Of a DNA stretch of 31,104 bases, positions 21,452 through 31,104 are shown one piece after another. Both the position numbers and the translations under genes were made by a program. How positions within the stretch are numbered: position 1 is the stretch's first letter; each line of letters starts with the position of its first letter. This stretch comes from Fragilaria radians (Eukaryota; Bacillariophyta; Fragilariophyceae; Fragilariales; Fragilariaceae). The notes below the pieces were generated by a model. That model saw nothing but the letters and a program-made list of their open reading frames with translations. It did not search any database and was not told where the DNA came from. The DNA is taken from NCBI GenBank assembly GCA_900642245.1, contig CAAAJI010000052.1:83406-114509 (forward strand), written 5' to 3'.

Positions 21452-24400
21452 TCATGCAGCCATAGAACACTTTTGTATAGATTTCAAGACAAAAAATTGT
21501 TCTCCATCCAGTATCCGTGTTTCAATCACGCCATTCCACCAAACGTTAACTTTGCAAATATCATCAATCCGTTGAGAGCCTTGTTCAACACCTTCCTTGC
21601 ACACCTCTTCTGCAACCTTACCAAACAGAGAATTTCCAACTTTCCCGAGCACTAATACATTAACCATTGCTCCGGAGTCATCCTCAATGTTTATCACAAA
21701 TTGATACAACAAATGACCTTGAATATTTCGACATAGACTCTGTAGTCTCCCTTTGCAATCTGGTAGGATTTCCTTAATCCGAAACTTTCCCTGGAAGCTT
21801 GATGCATTATCCGCACATGCTTCCAGAACGGATATGAAATTTACTCTACTAAATTTTGGGGAATCCGTAAACATAGATGACATACCTGAATTTTCAATAT
21901 ATGCATAGTCAATAGCGTGAGTACTAGACACCGTAAGGGGAAGTAAGCCACTGTTGGGGTTATAGTCCTCGATACTTTCCAACCTTCTTTGGTGATTTCT
22001 CAATAAATCTCGAACTTCAAGGGCTGTATCCGGTAGTAGATAAAGCCAAGTTTTTGCATGTGCTGCAAGACCTGTCAACAGGTTAGAAATAATTCAAATA
22101 TCAAAACAACAAAGTGGTTGATGACATACACTCACCTATTTTATTATTGTTTAGCACCTCTTTTTGAACATTTTGAAGTCTAATAAAGTTGCCAACTTTG
22201 ATATGAGACGTTATATATTCCCAATGGGGAGTTTCCCAGATGGCCAAGTTAACGACTTGGCCACAAACACATCGAATTTCATTCAGCTTCTCAGTATCAT
22301 AACCAAATGAATCTTTATTCAAATTCATAATGGCAAAGTACAAAGATATAATAGCCTTTTGAGGGGGATCCCCAGATTTGATCATGGCCATGGATGACTG
22401 CGTAATTTGCGGAAGGGGGTCAGAGATTGACAATCCTGTTCCATCCCAGACCCGAAGATATCCCTTTGGTAAGTGTACCCCTGTGAGTGGAGGCACCTCA
22501 TAATAACCGCAAACCATCGCTGTGCAATCGCCGGCCTCTTCCTTAGAAAATAAATCGGACAGTGTGCATCGCAGCGAATGCATCATGGTTGTTTTGGTAG
22601 AGATCCGTTCTTGGCCCCACTTCCATAATGATTCCATCCAAACAACTTCGTCTGAAGAGAACGATGTTCCATCCTCAGTATAATATGAAACTTCAGGTGT
22701 CAATTTACGTTTTAGTATGTCAATCTGGGTGGTACGTCGCACTAGTAGCTGCATTTTCCCTCGACACTCCTATCAGAATGAGAACGAAGAAATTTTTAGT
22801 TTCATGGAAAATATGAAATTGAGTCGACCGTACATTTTTGTTTTACAAAGTACCGCCACCGCACTTACTTGTAATCCAGCTCCCAGCAGACGTATTAAGT
22901 CACCCGCTCTAATGAATCTAGGTAATTCTTTCTCATGCTTCCGGAAGACATTGACAGAAATGGCATGAAATTCATCTTGGATGTCACTTTCTTGCAATTG
23001 TTGGGGACTTGCGGTGGATATGGAAGGATCGACTATTCGACAGGAAACCATCCAATTGTGCGTTTTCGTACGGGATGGAGTGTTGAATCCAAGAATGACA
23101 CCAATTACATTGACAGAGGGATATTGAAGCGATGAAGAAGAACGAGCGTTTGCGGCATGACGATTGTGACTGGAAAGTATCTGAGGAAGTTGAAGCTAAA
23201 AGAACGGAATTGTGAGGATGATCCATTTGCAGACAAAGCACAGACTCCATAGCATTAGGAAAGCAAACTCTTTCCGAAGAGGCTTCAATAACTTACAAGT
23301 TCTGTGTAACGCATTTTCCGAGGACGTTTAGCTGGAGGTTCGTCTTGTGGAACTTCATCCATTAAGGTTTCTACTTTGGCAACAGGATCCGGTAGAATTC
23401 CATGATGAACTTTCCAATTTTGCAGGGCTTCTCGTAGGTTTGAGCACGGAGATTCCGTCATAGCTGAGGGGTCCAGTGTATATTCTGCGGAAGTAGGCGC
23501 AGAATTAGGTTGCACTGGGATTGAAACAGCTAACAAAGCAATTTTCATGCCTTGGTGCTCAAAATGTAATCGGTTAGTCCCCTCCTTTATGCAACAGCGA
23601 CTCTTGCCACCAATACACACGACGTATTTCGACAAGTCGTCGTCAAACCATCCGCATGGTTGGGTACGATAGGGGAAAATACATATCGCGGGAATTTCCA
23701 TGAGACAACAGTAATAGTTGCAATTGGGATGAGTCTGAAGAAATTTATGAATGCGTGTGGCATAATCATTGTAGAAGAAGATGGTAATTCTTCGGTACAG
23801 CTTTGTTGTTGGATAGAGTGTGGATGTGGCTTGGTGAAATTTCTGTTGCGTAGGAGTATCTAACTGCAGAATATCCATAGATAGGACTTGTTTGTAGATA
23901 CCAAACAGTGGGCCATCATCAGCATGGCGTCCGTATTGAAAGTTGGATAACCGGGACAGGCTTAGCTGCTTCGGTGGATGGAGGTTATTATCATTATTGC
24001 CAACATTGCTGGGGGTTTGCAAGTCTTTTGTCATCTCTCTCATGCGATTCGTGCGTCGAAGTGGAATTATCGTTTCTACACGACATAGATCTAGGCAGAG
24101 TGTGTTTGTGTACAGATCGACTTGAGATACAAGATGAACGGCATGCAAGGATTTACTAATCGGTGGAATTTGGGTTGGTTCCTGGATGTCTTTCGTTGGT
24201 TGTTGATGAGATTGTCGTTGTTGAATTCTAGTATTCGGATCCTTCGAGATGAGATCATTTTGGTGAACTGGTTGAGATTCTGGTTCCAAGGTTTCAGAAC
24301 AGGTGCTAGACGCAGATGTATATTGTAGATCCTCATAACCAATTTCGTCTTTGTTTTGCTTTGCTTGGATGTCCTCTTTATTCGTAGAACTTCGGCTATT

Positions 24401-24931
24401 GATGTTAGCATCCTTATCTTCGTTGTCATGTCTTGATAGCCTTTGAGAAATGTAGTCTATCAGAGCAGAATTGCATAAAGTCTTGTGATTTTGGAATGCT
24501 ATTCCCACATCCTTGACCATTTCTACCTCCTTATCGTAACCTGAATGAATATGTGACATAATTTGAGAGTCATAAATTTCTTCATTGATGACGATTCTGT
24601 CGTCTTCCTTTCTGTAGCGACTATGTTCCGTCATACGATTCTTTTCCGCGGATTTGTCAGGATCAAGGTCTTCATTTTTCTGTGACATTTTTGTTTTCTC
24701 ATTTGAATCGTAAACAAAAACACTATTATCTTGTTGCTGATGCTGGTAATTCATATCCTCTGGTACTAGTTCTATATCTGCAAATGGAGCGCTTGATTTT
24801 TCTCCTGCTCTGCCTTTGGGGCTAAGGCTGCGACGGAGTTGACGACGACGCCGATAATGTCGCCCTCCATTTTGCTTGCCTATCACATGGGATGACCGCA
24901 GTTCGGGGAATGCACGATGAATGCTATTCAT
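21452..24931 (-). CDS. POT1-like telomere end-binding protein, copy 2
   Basis: Four exons at the same positions and phases as copy 1: 24931-23297, 23195-22869, 22769-22136 and 22071-21452. The introns are 101, 99 and 64 bp, and the product is 1071 residues. All frames are open. OB1 reads VNVIGVI, RIVDPS and FIRAGDLIRLL, and OB2 has LRVWDGTG and VGNFIRLQNV. The C-terminal OB has FRIKEILPDCKGR, and the NLS-like PAKRPRKMR is retained. By eye, exon 3 differs from copy 1 at about ten of 211 residues. The first 240 residues and a patch before the last OB differ far more. Exon 2 lacks six codons present in copy 1. The N-terminal His-rich tract of copy 1 is Arg-rich here (HYRRRRQLRR). Both copies look functional; a specialised role for either is inference. 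Confidence 0.82.
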
Positions 24932-25005
24932 CTGTTGATACCAGTCAATATCGTGCTATATCGCGACTGGCAAAGCGTTGTTGTCAACAGCAGGAATTAT
25001 TGTTG
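24932..25005 (-). promoter_or_regulatory. Conserved proximal 5' flank of copy 2
   Basis: Towards the ATG this reads TTGACAACAACG, CCAGTCGCGATATAGCACG, then ATTGACTGGTATCAACAG. It aligns with the same block before copies 1 and 3, while sequence further out aligns only in pieces. Confidence 0.5.
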
Positions 25006-25524
25006 CAAAATGAAATACTTGGAATTTTGTTACACGAGTATACACATGGTGTATTCCCGAATAGTGGTAGGAATCAACAGGCCCTTCGAATTTGCAAGCA
25101 TAAAATGTATGAAGGATTAAACATATATTTAATAACGTGTGAAAAGTGAAAAGGTCCAAAAAGAGACCTTTTAATTGGCATGTTAGCGAATTGTAATTTC
25201 ATACCGCAATTGAGTGATTTTGGCTCGAGCACAATGAAAACAGGTAAAAATCTTCTAGCAGGCTCTAAGTCCTTTTAAGGACTCTCATTTAAAGATTTCT
25301 GATTCTTCTGGTGAGCTAAGGCATTGGGTTGAGTTGTCAAGGACAACCTCGCTGACAAAATCAAAGTTTTGAAAGAACAGTACTTGTTTGGAAATAGACT
25401 ACTCCCAATAAAGAATCAGCAGACTCACTCCAAAGGAAAACCTCTTATATTTACTGAAAGTAAGGCCATAAAGAGACAAAGTAGAATAGTGGAAAAGCCT
25501 GCAGGCTTTGCAAGAAAATTGTGC

Positions 25525-25925
25525 ATACCAATAACAAAATAAAGAACACAAAACAAAAAGAAGAAGTAATTATTATATAAGAAAAAGATACTGTACTCAC
25601 CATACTTCAGGAAATTTGGTTGGGTAATTAATTGTAACTGGCATCAAAACATATGGTACTTTGGTGACAAAAAAGCTTGGATCTGGAACAAAAGACTAAA
25701 AAATACCATTGGAAACACATCTGAACTATTTTTTACAATCCTAGAAGGTGATTCTATCAAAAGTCTCTAAAACTTAGGTAACACAAAATCACATGGGCTT
25801 CACAGATTTTTAATGATTAAAATATTTTGGTCTAAATGAAGAGCAGTAAAAAGATATTTGAAATGCCAACATAGCAGGGCAATGTAATCAATTAAGAATG
25901 ATCTAAAAATATTCAAAATGGAAAA
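25525..25925. repeat. Insertion-like segment present only in the copy 2 flank
   Basis: Between two blocks shared with copy 1 (AAGTAAGGCC and CATAATTTTTCTATCTC), copy 2 has about 400 extra AT-rich bases. No coding signal, clear terminal repeats or target-site duplication was seen. It is either an eroded mobile element or sequence lost from copy 1. Confidence 0.35.
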
Positions 25926-25929
25926 TTAA

Positions 25930-26415
25930 TCAATCATAATTTTTCTATCTCAATATTGCATAGAGTATTGTGGGTCATTAGGATTTGAAACAAATATATA
26001 TTTCACTCTCATGTCCTAGCGACTTAGTTCGGGACCTAGGTAAAAAAGAGGCTTAGCTACTGATTACGTCCAATCGTTGATCCTGAAGGTAGTCTTACAA
26101 AATTCGTAGTATCGCACTTACAGTGCACAATTTAATTAAGCAAAATTCATTTAAGCACAAGATTTATGCAAAAATTCGTCACTTACAAGAGCCCTATTAG
26201 TGAGTGGCAAGAATTATCGTAAAAATATTGAAAAGTTATTCGCATCCTAGTCGGTAAAGGAGTTAATTGGCTATAAGGATTATATGTGGATAGCAAAATT
26301 CCTATTTAACGGTTTTGAAACACGATGAAGAATAAAAACGATAGTCCCATTTGACGTTGTAGATTTAGTCATAACAGACAAACAATTAACCCTTCTAGCT
26401 TTTCGAATGGGCATG
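25930..26415 (+). repeat. Inverted repeat arm A (5' flank of copy 2)
   Basis: Matches 30268-30715 in reverse orientation. Shared blocks include TTTTTCTATCTCAATATTGC, CTCATGTCCTAG, AAAATTCATTTAAGCA, GGCAAGAATTATC and CTTTTCGAATGGGCAT. Part of it (25930-26200) also matches the copy 1 flank at 19290-19610 directly. Similarity is lost beyond 26415. Confidence 0.8.
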
Positions 26416-26439
26416 TCCCTCTTTTGATCAAGGTCTTTT

Positions 26440-27085
26440 CCAACATAGCATTGGATTTCACATATCCTCACCGCGGCAGGATTGCAGTTGGTCATGATCT
26501 TAATGAAGATAGAAGTGCAAAAGCGCTTTCAAAATTATGCGACCAGTCATTCAAGTAGCCTCGTCCGACAATCGATAACTTTGAAGTCGCGATAGCGCAA
26601 TCCATCGAAACTCAATGGATAAGAGTTTATCAGGGATTGATTTAGGTACGATAAATTGTATCGTGCTCTTCACGTTGCAGTACCACATGGTGATTTCTCA
26701 GAAGTCAAAGTGTACATATCAAAACGGCGTCGTGACAAGTTATTGATGCCCACAAATTTAATACTGATAATCCAAAAATTCAAGCTTCGAATGACAAGAT
26801 TCTTGCTGATTCCTCAATCTTGAGATTCATGAGCAATCCGATTCATCCTTAATTGCAAATGACAGTGACCCTCAAATCAGCCTATTCACTCCTGCCGACA
26901 ATATATATACATGGAAAATAACTCGGGATATATCACGAAAAATTGGAAAAGCACAAAACGACAACATATCTGCTGTATTTGCAAGAGATTGGTGAGACTT
27001 CTCGGGAACCGCTCAAACAGTGAAAAATTCATTCCAAAAATTCATTCGTGAAGGTTTATATCTGAAAAAAGCAATTTAAAAGTGA
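26440..27085 (+). pseudogene. Unidentified coding-like relic
   Basis: A plus-strand frame reads ALDFTYPHRGRIAVGHDLNE and continues through a stop into IDNFEVAIAQSIETQWIRVY. Further on, about 26880-27075, TPADNIYTWKITRDISRKIG and TVKNSFQKFIREGLYLKK are readable with one stop between them. The amino-acid composition looks like real protein rather than random AT-rich sequence. I do not recognise a family; it may be an old gene or transposon part. Confidence 0.3.
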
Positions 27086-27099
27086 CTTTTAACAACCTT

Positions 27100-27920
27100 G
27101 TGATGGGACCCTTTTGCCTGCAGGAGAATGGTGAACTCATGGTAACGTTAACAATGAGGTATAGCCATATATCTTACCAAATGTGTGAAATATGATTTTA
27201 AATTAATATTCAAGTTAATTTACGTCACCATATAAAATTATTGACTTTCGATGTCATGGAATTAGTAACGTTCTGGTACTGCCAGTAGTAGTACATTCAA
27301 AATGCTTAATATGTAACTTTTGGGGCCAACCAGGATCAATTCAAGAGGTGTGAACACTTTTCTGTTAATAATCTCTAGAAGGAATAGCCTAAAGAAGACA
27401 AAAATGTAGATCATGTCTGGTTACCACCAGCACAGGAATATTCAGGAATTGTAGATCTGGACCATGCCCCGCAAGATGAATTTACGATAATGGGGTCAAT
27501 CCAAAGAGACAGAGTTCTTTTCCTAAAGGAATAGGAAAAAAATAAGGATTAATCCTGAAAAGTTAAAACAGTTCTAAAATAAATGTACGCTATGAATTGT
27601 TAGCATATAATTTAATTTACAACTTTCTATCTTAGCAATAAAAGGATCACTATTACTACGTTGCAAACTCTTTTCTGAAAAGTTATGGTCTGCCAAAAAG
27701 TTAAGATGTGCCAAAGATATTCTAACATATATCTCAGGCTCTCGAACCTACCAAAGAATGAACAACCAATGCTCTTGCTTAGCAAATTCTAGATATCCTT
27801 GATTAATACAATGGGAAAAAATGGCAATGAAAAGTATCTTTAATGAATAGAGCTGTTAGAGAGTCTCTTCACACTTAAATTTTAATCATTAAAACATCTA
27901 ATCAGTTCTATTGTTAAATT
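27100..27920. other. No gene recognised
   Basis: AT-rich. A short open stretch near 27390-27510 (VWLPPAQEYSGIVDLDHAPQ) may be retroelement leader or gag sequence, but it matches nothing I can name. Confidence 0.35.
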
Positions 27921-27924
27921 GAAT

Positions 27925-28010
27925 CTCTTCTCTTCACTGTTCTCACATGTAACATAATGCCTCCCTTAATTCTTCATAAATCAAACCAACCCTAAGATTA
28001 AAGAACATTG
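27925..28010 (+). repeat. Copia LTR end fragment (U5-like)
   Basis: Contains CACTGTTCTCAC and, after a similar spacer, AACCCTAAGATTAAAG, matching the minus-strand block at 7960-8045. It precedes the copia fragment at 28403, as the end of a 5' LTR would. Confidence 0.5.
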
Positions 28011-28402
28011 GTGATGCAATCAAATACTTACTTATCCCCAATTTTCAATTGATTGAATCTTCCATTTTTCCCAAGAAATTACTTACGTGTTTTCTTTAAG
28101 CATCCTTACTCGCATTTTTTGAAAAGAAATTAGACCAAATGTTGGAGATAGAACTAGGTCAAAGTTACAAGCCATCTGTAACTCAATTGTTAAAGAAGTC
28201 TTCTTCCCTTTTTGTGTTGTATTTATGTTTAAAGTCAGGAGAACTTTAAATGTTTAAATCCTCAGTTAGGAGCTACTGAGTATCAGATATACCATAGTGC
28301 TTTGATGGGATCTAAGTCTCAAACAGAGCTGGATTGTATGCATCAACTACATGTATTGGACATGGTAGAGGATGATAAGGAGGGTCATGGGAATGTTCTA
28401 AG

Positions 28403-29045
28403 GTGCTCAAATATTGTCAAGAAATAGGAAGGAACACAAGTACAAATCAAAAATGCCTAGTAGAATGGAATGATTTTAACAAGTCACAATCATCGTTGAA
28501 TTTCTTTGCATTATGTCTAAGCAACCCTAAACCAGCAATCTCTTTTGCAAGGAACCAAAACCTTCTACGTAGGATGCCTTTTATCATCTTGTACAGTACT
28601 GCAAGGTTGAAACACCTGTCTGCGGCAAGATTTCATGAACATTTAGTAGAATCATTACTAAGATTAGGATTCAAGAAAACTAAGCATGACCCGGATCTAT
28701 GGATGATAAGTAAGTCATCACATTATGAATATATGTGGATGATATTCTTATTTGGAGCAAGGATCCCATGGCAGTAATTAAGTTCTTAGAGATAATATAC
28801 TTATTGAAGAATGTAGGAATTCCTGAGTACTACTTAGGTGGAAATGTGGAGTTCCTCGGAGATTCTTGGAAGAATCAAGGTTTAGGATTAGCTATCTCTG
28901 CCAGGACCTATATCCAGAATGTCATCCATAAGTTTGAGAACCTTTTTGGTAAAGAACTGAAACCCATCGAGACACCCATGAGGAAAGGGTATCATCCTGA
29001 AGAAGATGACACGCCGTTTTGTAATGATGAAGAATCAGCTAAATA
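28403..29045 (+). mobile_element. Ty1/copia relic with internal deletion
   Basis: The frame 28403-28777 begins with a linker (CLVEWNDF, NFFALCLSNPKPAISFARNQ) typical of the segment before copia RT. It then passes directly to AARFHEHLVESLLRLGF and KTKHDPDLWM, so the first half of RT is missing near 28590-28620. After a frame change, the catalytic block reads MDDILIWSKDP, then EYYLGGNVEFLGDSW and LKPIETPMRKGYHPE. Similarity to copia stops at the AKYR segment near 29045, where gypsy sequence begins. Confidence 0.8.
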
Positions 29046-29049
29046 TAGA

Positions 29050-30150
29050 CTATCCTCTAAGTACTGCAGTCATTGCCAAACACCAGCAAAAACCACAAAT
29101 CTGGTGCGACACATCAAGCGTCATCAGGTGTATTTCACCAAACAAGTGGGCAGTCATGATGTCATACTTCTAAATAATAATGTAATACATATTCCTATTA
29201 CTCTTGATAATGAAGTTTTAAAATAATATCATGTGACACTCCATCATCCTGGAATAAATAGAGCAGAAAATCCATTCAATCTCATTCAATCTGGCCAGGC
29301 ATCAGAACTGACATAGAACAATATGTACAAAAATGTCATCTGTCAAAGAAGGACATTAATCAGGATCTGTGGCAAACTATATATGTCAATACTATATGCC
29401 CTTATTCAGTAACTACAAAGCATGATAAGGAGCTACATTTATTTGCAATAACAATTTGGGACCCTGCGACAGGCTAGTTTGAACTTGCCAAAATATGGGA
29501 CAAGACAGCTTTGGAAACGGCTAAAGTTTAGACCAAATATTATTCTGTTGTTATTCCCAACCGCTATGCTGTATAACAGATAATGAAATTGAATTCCTAG
29601 GAACAGAATTTCAGGAATTGCTTAGGATGGGCAGATTACAACGCGAATCTACGACTTTTGAAAATCCGCAAGCAGATTTTGTAGAACATCTTCATCATAC
29701 ATTAGGTAACATGATTCATACCTATAAACAGAAAATTTGAATTCAATTATAATGACCTTGGCCAATATTGTCTAATTGCGCATGGGCAATAAGATTCACA
29801 GCTCATAGCACTTTAGATGCTACCCCAACACAAATCGCGTTTGGAAGAGATATGTTATTTGACTTGCCTTTTACAACAAAGTTGAAAGTAATAAAAAAAG
29901 ATTCTGATCTAAATGTAGATTTGTAAAAACAATACGTATTGATAATCTAATTTTATTGGATCGAGGAACCCTGCATCGCAAGCTAGTTCCAATACGTGAT
30001 GAGCCCTACCAAGTCATTAGAGTTATTCAAACGGTACTCTAAAATGTGCAAGGGCATCTATGTACAAAGAGTCTCTATATGGAGATGCATTCCTTTTTTA
30101 AGAGCTCCAACAAAGGAAGCGACCCGGTAGCAATGAGAACCGTGGCTACT
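29050..30150 (+). mobile_element. Ty3/gypsy integrase relic fused behind copia RT
   Basis: Following the copia part in the same open frame, HCQTPAKTTNLVRHIKRHQ leads to the integrase zinc-binding region YHVTLHHPGINRAE at about 29229. The core is broken into pieces: WDPATG-FELAKIWDKTALE, an EFLGTEF-like piece and an ENPQADFVEHLHH-like piece. Near 29840 IAFGRDMLFDLPF is readable. The tail reads LILLDRGTLHRKLVPIRDEP and, near 30060, YVQRVSIWRCIPFF, both gypsy C-terminal features. Stops and frameshifts make it inactive. Confidence 0.75.
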
Positions 30151-30267
30151 TATTTAGCTGCAGGAGAGGTCGATTGAGATCCAAGATAAGATTAGGCGTG
30201 TAAATTATGAGTCTCATATTTTCATTCTTTTTGTGAACTTACCTTTCTTCCACGTTAACAAAGTATG

Positions 30268-30715
30268 CAATGCCCATTCGAAAAGATAGAATTGCTACTG
30301 GTTTGATTGTTGGGACTAAAACTGAAATCAATGGTTTTTATTCTTCTGTTTCAAAAGCGGAATTTTGCTCTTCCCATATAATCCTTTACCGAGGTACACT
30401 GTGAATTACTTAGTCAGATAATTCTTGCCAGCCGAATAATAGGGTTCGATTAGGTAACGAATTTGTGTATAAATCTTCTGCTTAAATGAATTTTGTTTAG
30501 CTAAATTATGCGCCATACTAAGAATTTTGTAATTATAGTATGGATAAATAGTGGTTTACCTAAAGGCCCCAAGACTCGACGTAAGCAGTCGATAATCTAT
30601 GCTTTAGCTAGGTCCCGAACTAAGTATCTAGGACATGAGCGTGACCTAACACGCTACTTGTCATATGACCACAATACTCTATGCAATATTGAGATAGAAA
30701 TATTATGCCTTAATG
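30268..30715 (-). repeat. Inverted repeat arm B (5' flank of copy 3)
   Basis: Reverse-complement match to 25930-26415. The small plus-strand frame at 30508-30729 lies inside it and is not conserved as a frame in the other arm, so it is not called a gene. The arm ends about 230 bp before copy 3's ATG, against about 1000 bp in copy 2, so segments have been gained or lost. Confidence 0.8.
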
Positions 30716-30864
30716 AAAGTCTAGTCTAATCTTGGTTTTTAAGCCTAATTGATCAGATACTTGATTTCGAGAAATGTTTCATCCTGTGATACGTTTTCAA
30801 CCTTTCAATTAAGAGTTGTAATGAATTTCGGGAATGCGTTACTTTCTGTACTCGTGAAACAAAA

Positions 30865-30944
30865 TTCACACTTTGTAACAGACTTGACGACAACATTTTT
30901 TGCTACTGTCAAACACATAATTTGATCTTGGCCGATATCATCAG
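30865..30944 (+). promoter_or_regulatory. Conserved proximal 5' flank of copy 3
   Basis: Reads CTTGACGACAACA, CTACTGTCAAACACATA, then GATCTTGGCCGATATCATCAG before the ATG. It matches copy 1 closely (CAGTCAAACACATA and GATCTTGACCGGTATCAACAG). Confidence 0.5.
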
Positions 30945-31104
30945 ATGAATAGCATTCATCGTGGTTTCCCCAAACTGTGGTCATCTGATGTCACACGCAA
31001 AGAAAAAGAAGGTGGGCATCATCACCATCTTGACCATCGACACTATCTCAATCTTACTGCAATCCCAGAATCGCAAGGCGTAGAAGGAGAAGAATCAAAC
31101 GTGA
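30945..31104 (+). CDS. POT1-like protein, copy 3, 5' end only (cut by window)
   Basis: Fifty-three codons are open from the ATG to the window end. The product starts MNSIHRGFPKLWSSDV and includes a His-rich stretch (GGHHHHLDHRHYLNL). It aligns with the first 52 residues of copy 1 (MNSMHHASPELWSSDV) and, less well, copy 2 (MNSIHRAFPELRSSHV). The opening resembles copy 2 (MNSIHR-FP) and what follows resembles copy 1. The window contains only the start of exon 1, so whether the POT1 domains follow cannot be seen. The orientation is opposite to copies 1 and 2. Confidence 0.75.
   Translation, partial: MNSIHRGFPKLWSSDVTRKEKEGGHHHHLDHRHYLNLTAIPESQGVEGEESNV

Larger units (their letters stand above)
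20711..26200. repeat. Tandem duplication unit 2 (POT1-like gene plus flanks)
   Basis: Direct repeat of 14398-19610 with the same gene content and orientation. It is longer mainly because of about 400 bp of extra sequence at 25525-25925 in the 5' flank and a roughly 35-bp segment in the 3' flank (about 21310-21350). The upstream portion beyond 25930 is also shared, inverted, with 30268-30715. Confidence 0.85.

Noticed and set aside
26280..26495. Minus-strand ORF (71 codons) with a MPIRK segment also found at 30268
   Set aside because: The frame is not kept between the two inverted-repeat arms, so the similarity reflects duplicated noncoding DNA.

Overview
The window is eukaryotic nuclear DNA, AT-rich, with short spliceosomal introns (64-102 bp, GTAAGT or GTGAGT donors). 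The mix of genes and repeats points to a diatom or close stramenopile. It holds a secreted leucine-rich-repeat protein with a Pro/Thr stalk and a Cys-rich C-terminal cap, plus decayed Ty1/copia and Ty3/gypsy elements of the kind common in diatoms. The species cannot be named from the sequence.

Layout. Positions 1-4200 are retroelement debris: a minus-strand copia reverse-transcriptase (RT) relic, then a plus-strand Ty3/gypsy pol with frameshifts, stops and lost catalytic residues. A minus-strand LRR gene lies at 5183-6843, with one apparent frameshift in a run of six C. A minus-strand copia relic with an LTR end fragment lies at about 7960-8790. Next come a two-exon Snf7/CHMP4 ESCRT-III gene (10057-10837, +), a copia 3' pol relic (about 11955-12835, +) and a type II membrane glycosyltransferase of the GT31 type (13007-13984, +).

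The second half is dominated by a family of telomere end-binding genes that look like POT1. Two complete four-exon copies sit in direct tandem on the minus strand (15110-18632 and 21452-24931). Each is inside a duplicated unit of about 5.2-5.5 kb that includes both flanks. A third copy starts at 30945 on the plus strand and is cut by the window end. It is head-to-head with copy 2, and part of its 5' flank is an inverted repeat of copy 2's 5' flank. Each complete protein is about 1070-1085 residues. It has a long acidic/polar N-terminal region, a conserved N-terminal domain that may be an extra OB fold, a basic NLS-like motif, and then the POT1-like OB1, OB2 and C-terminal OB region. Spliced frames are open in both copies, and intron positions and phases are identical.

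Copia and gypsy fragments lie at the junction between the tandem units (about 19640-20330) and in the spacer of the inverted pair (28403-30150). This suggests retroelement-associated rearrangement. The spacer fragment is itself a chimera: copia RT runs directly into gypsy integrase. No tRNA, rRNA, CRISPR array or bacterial-type operon was seen.
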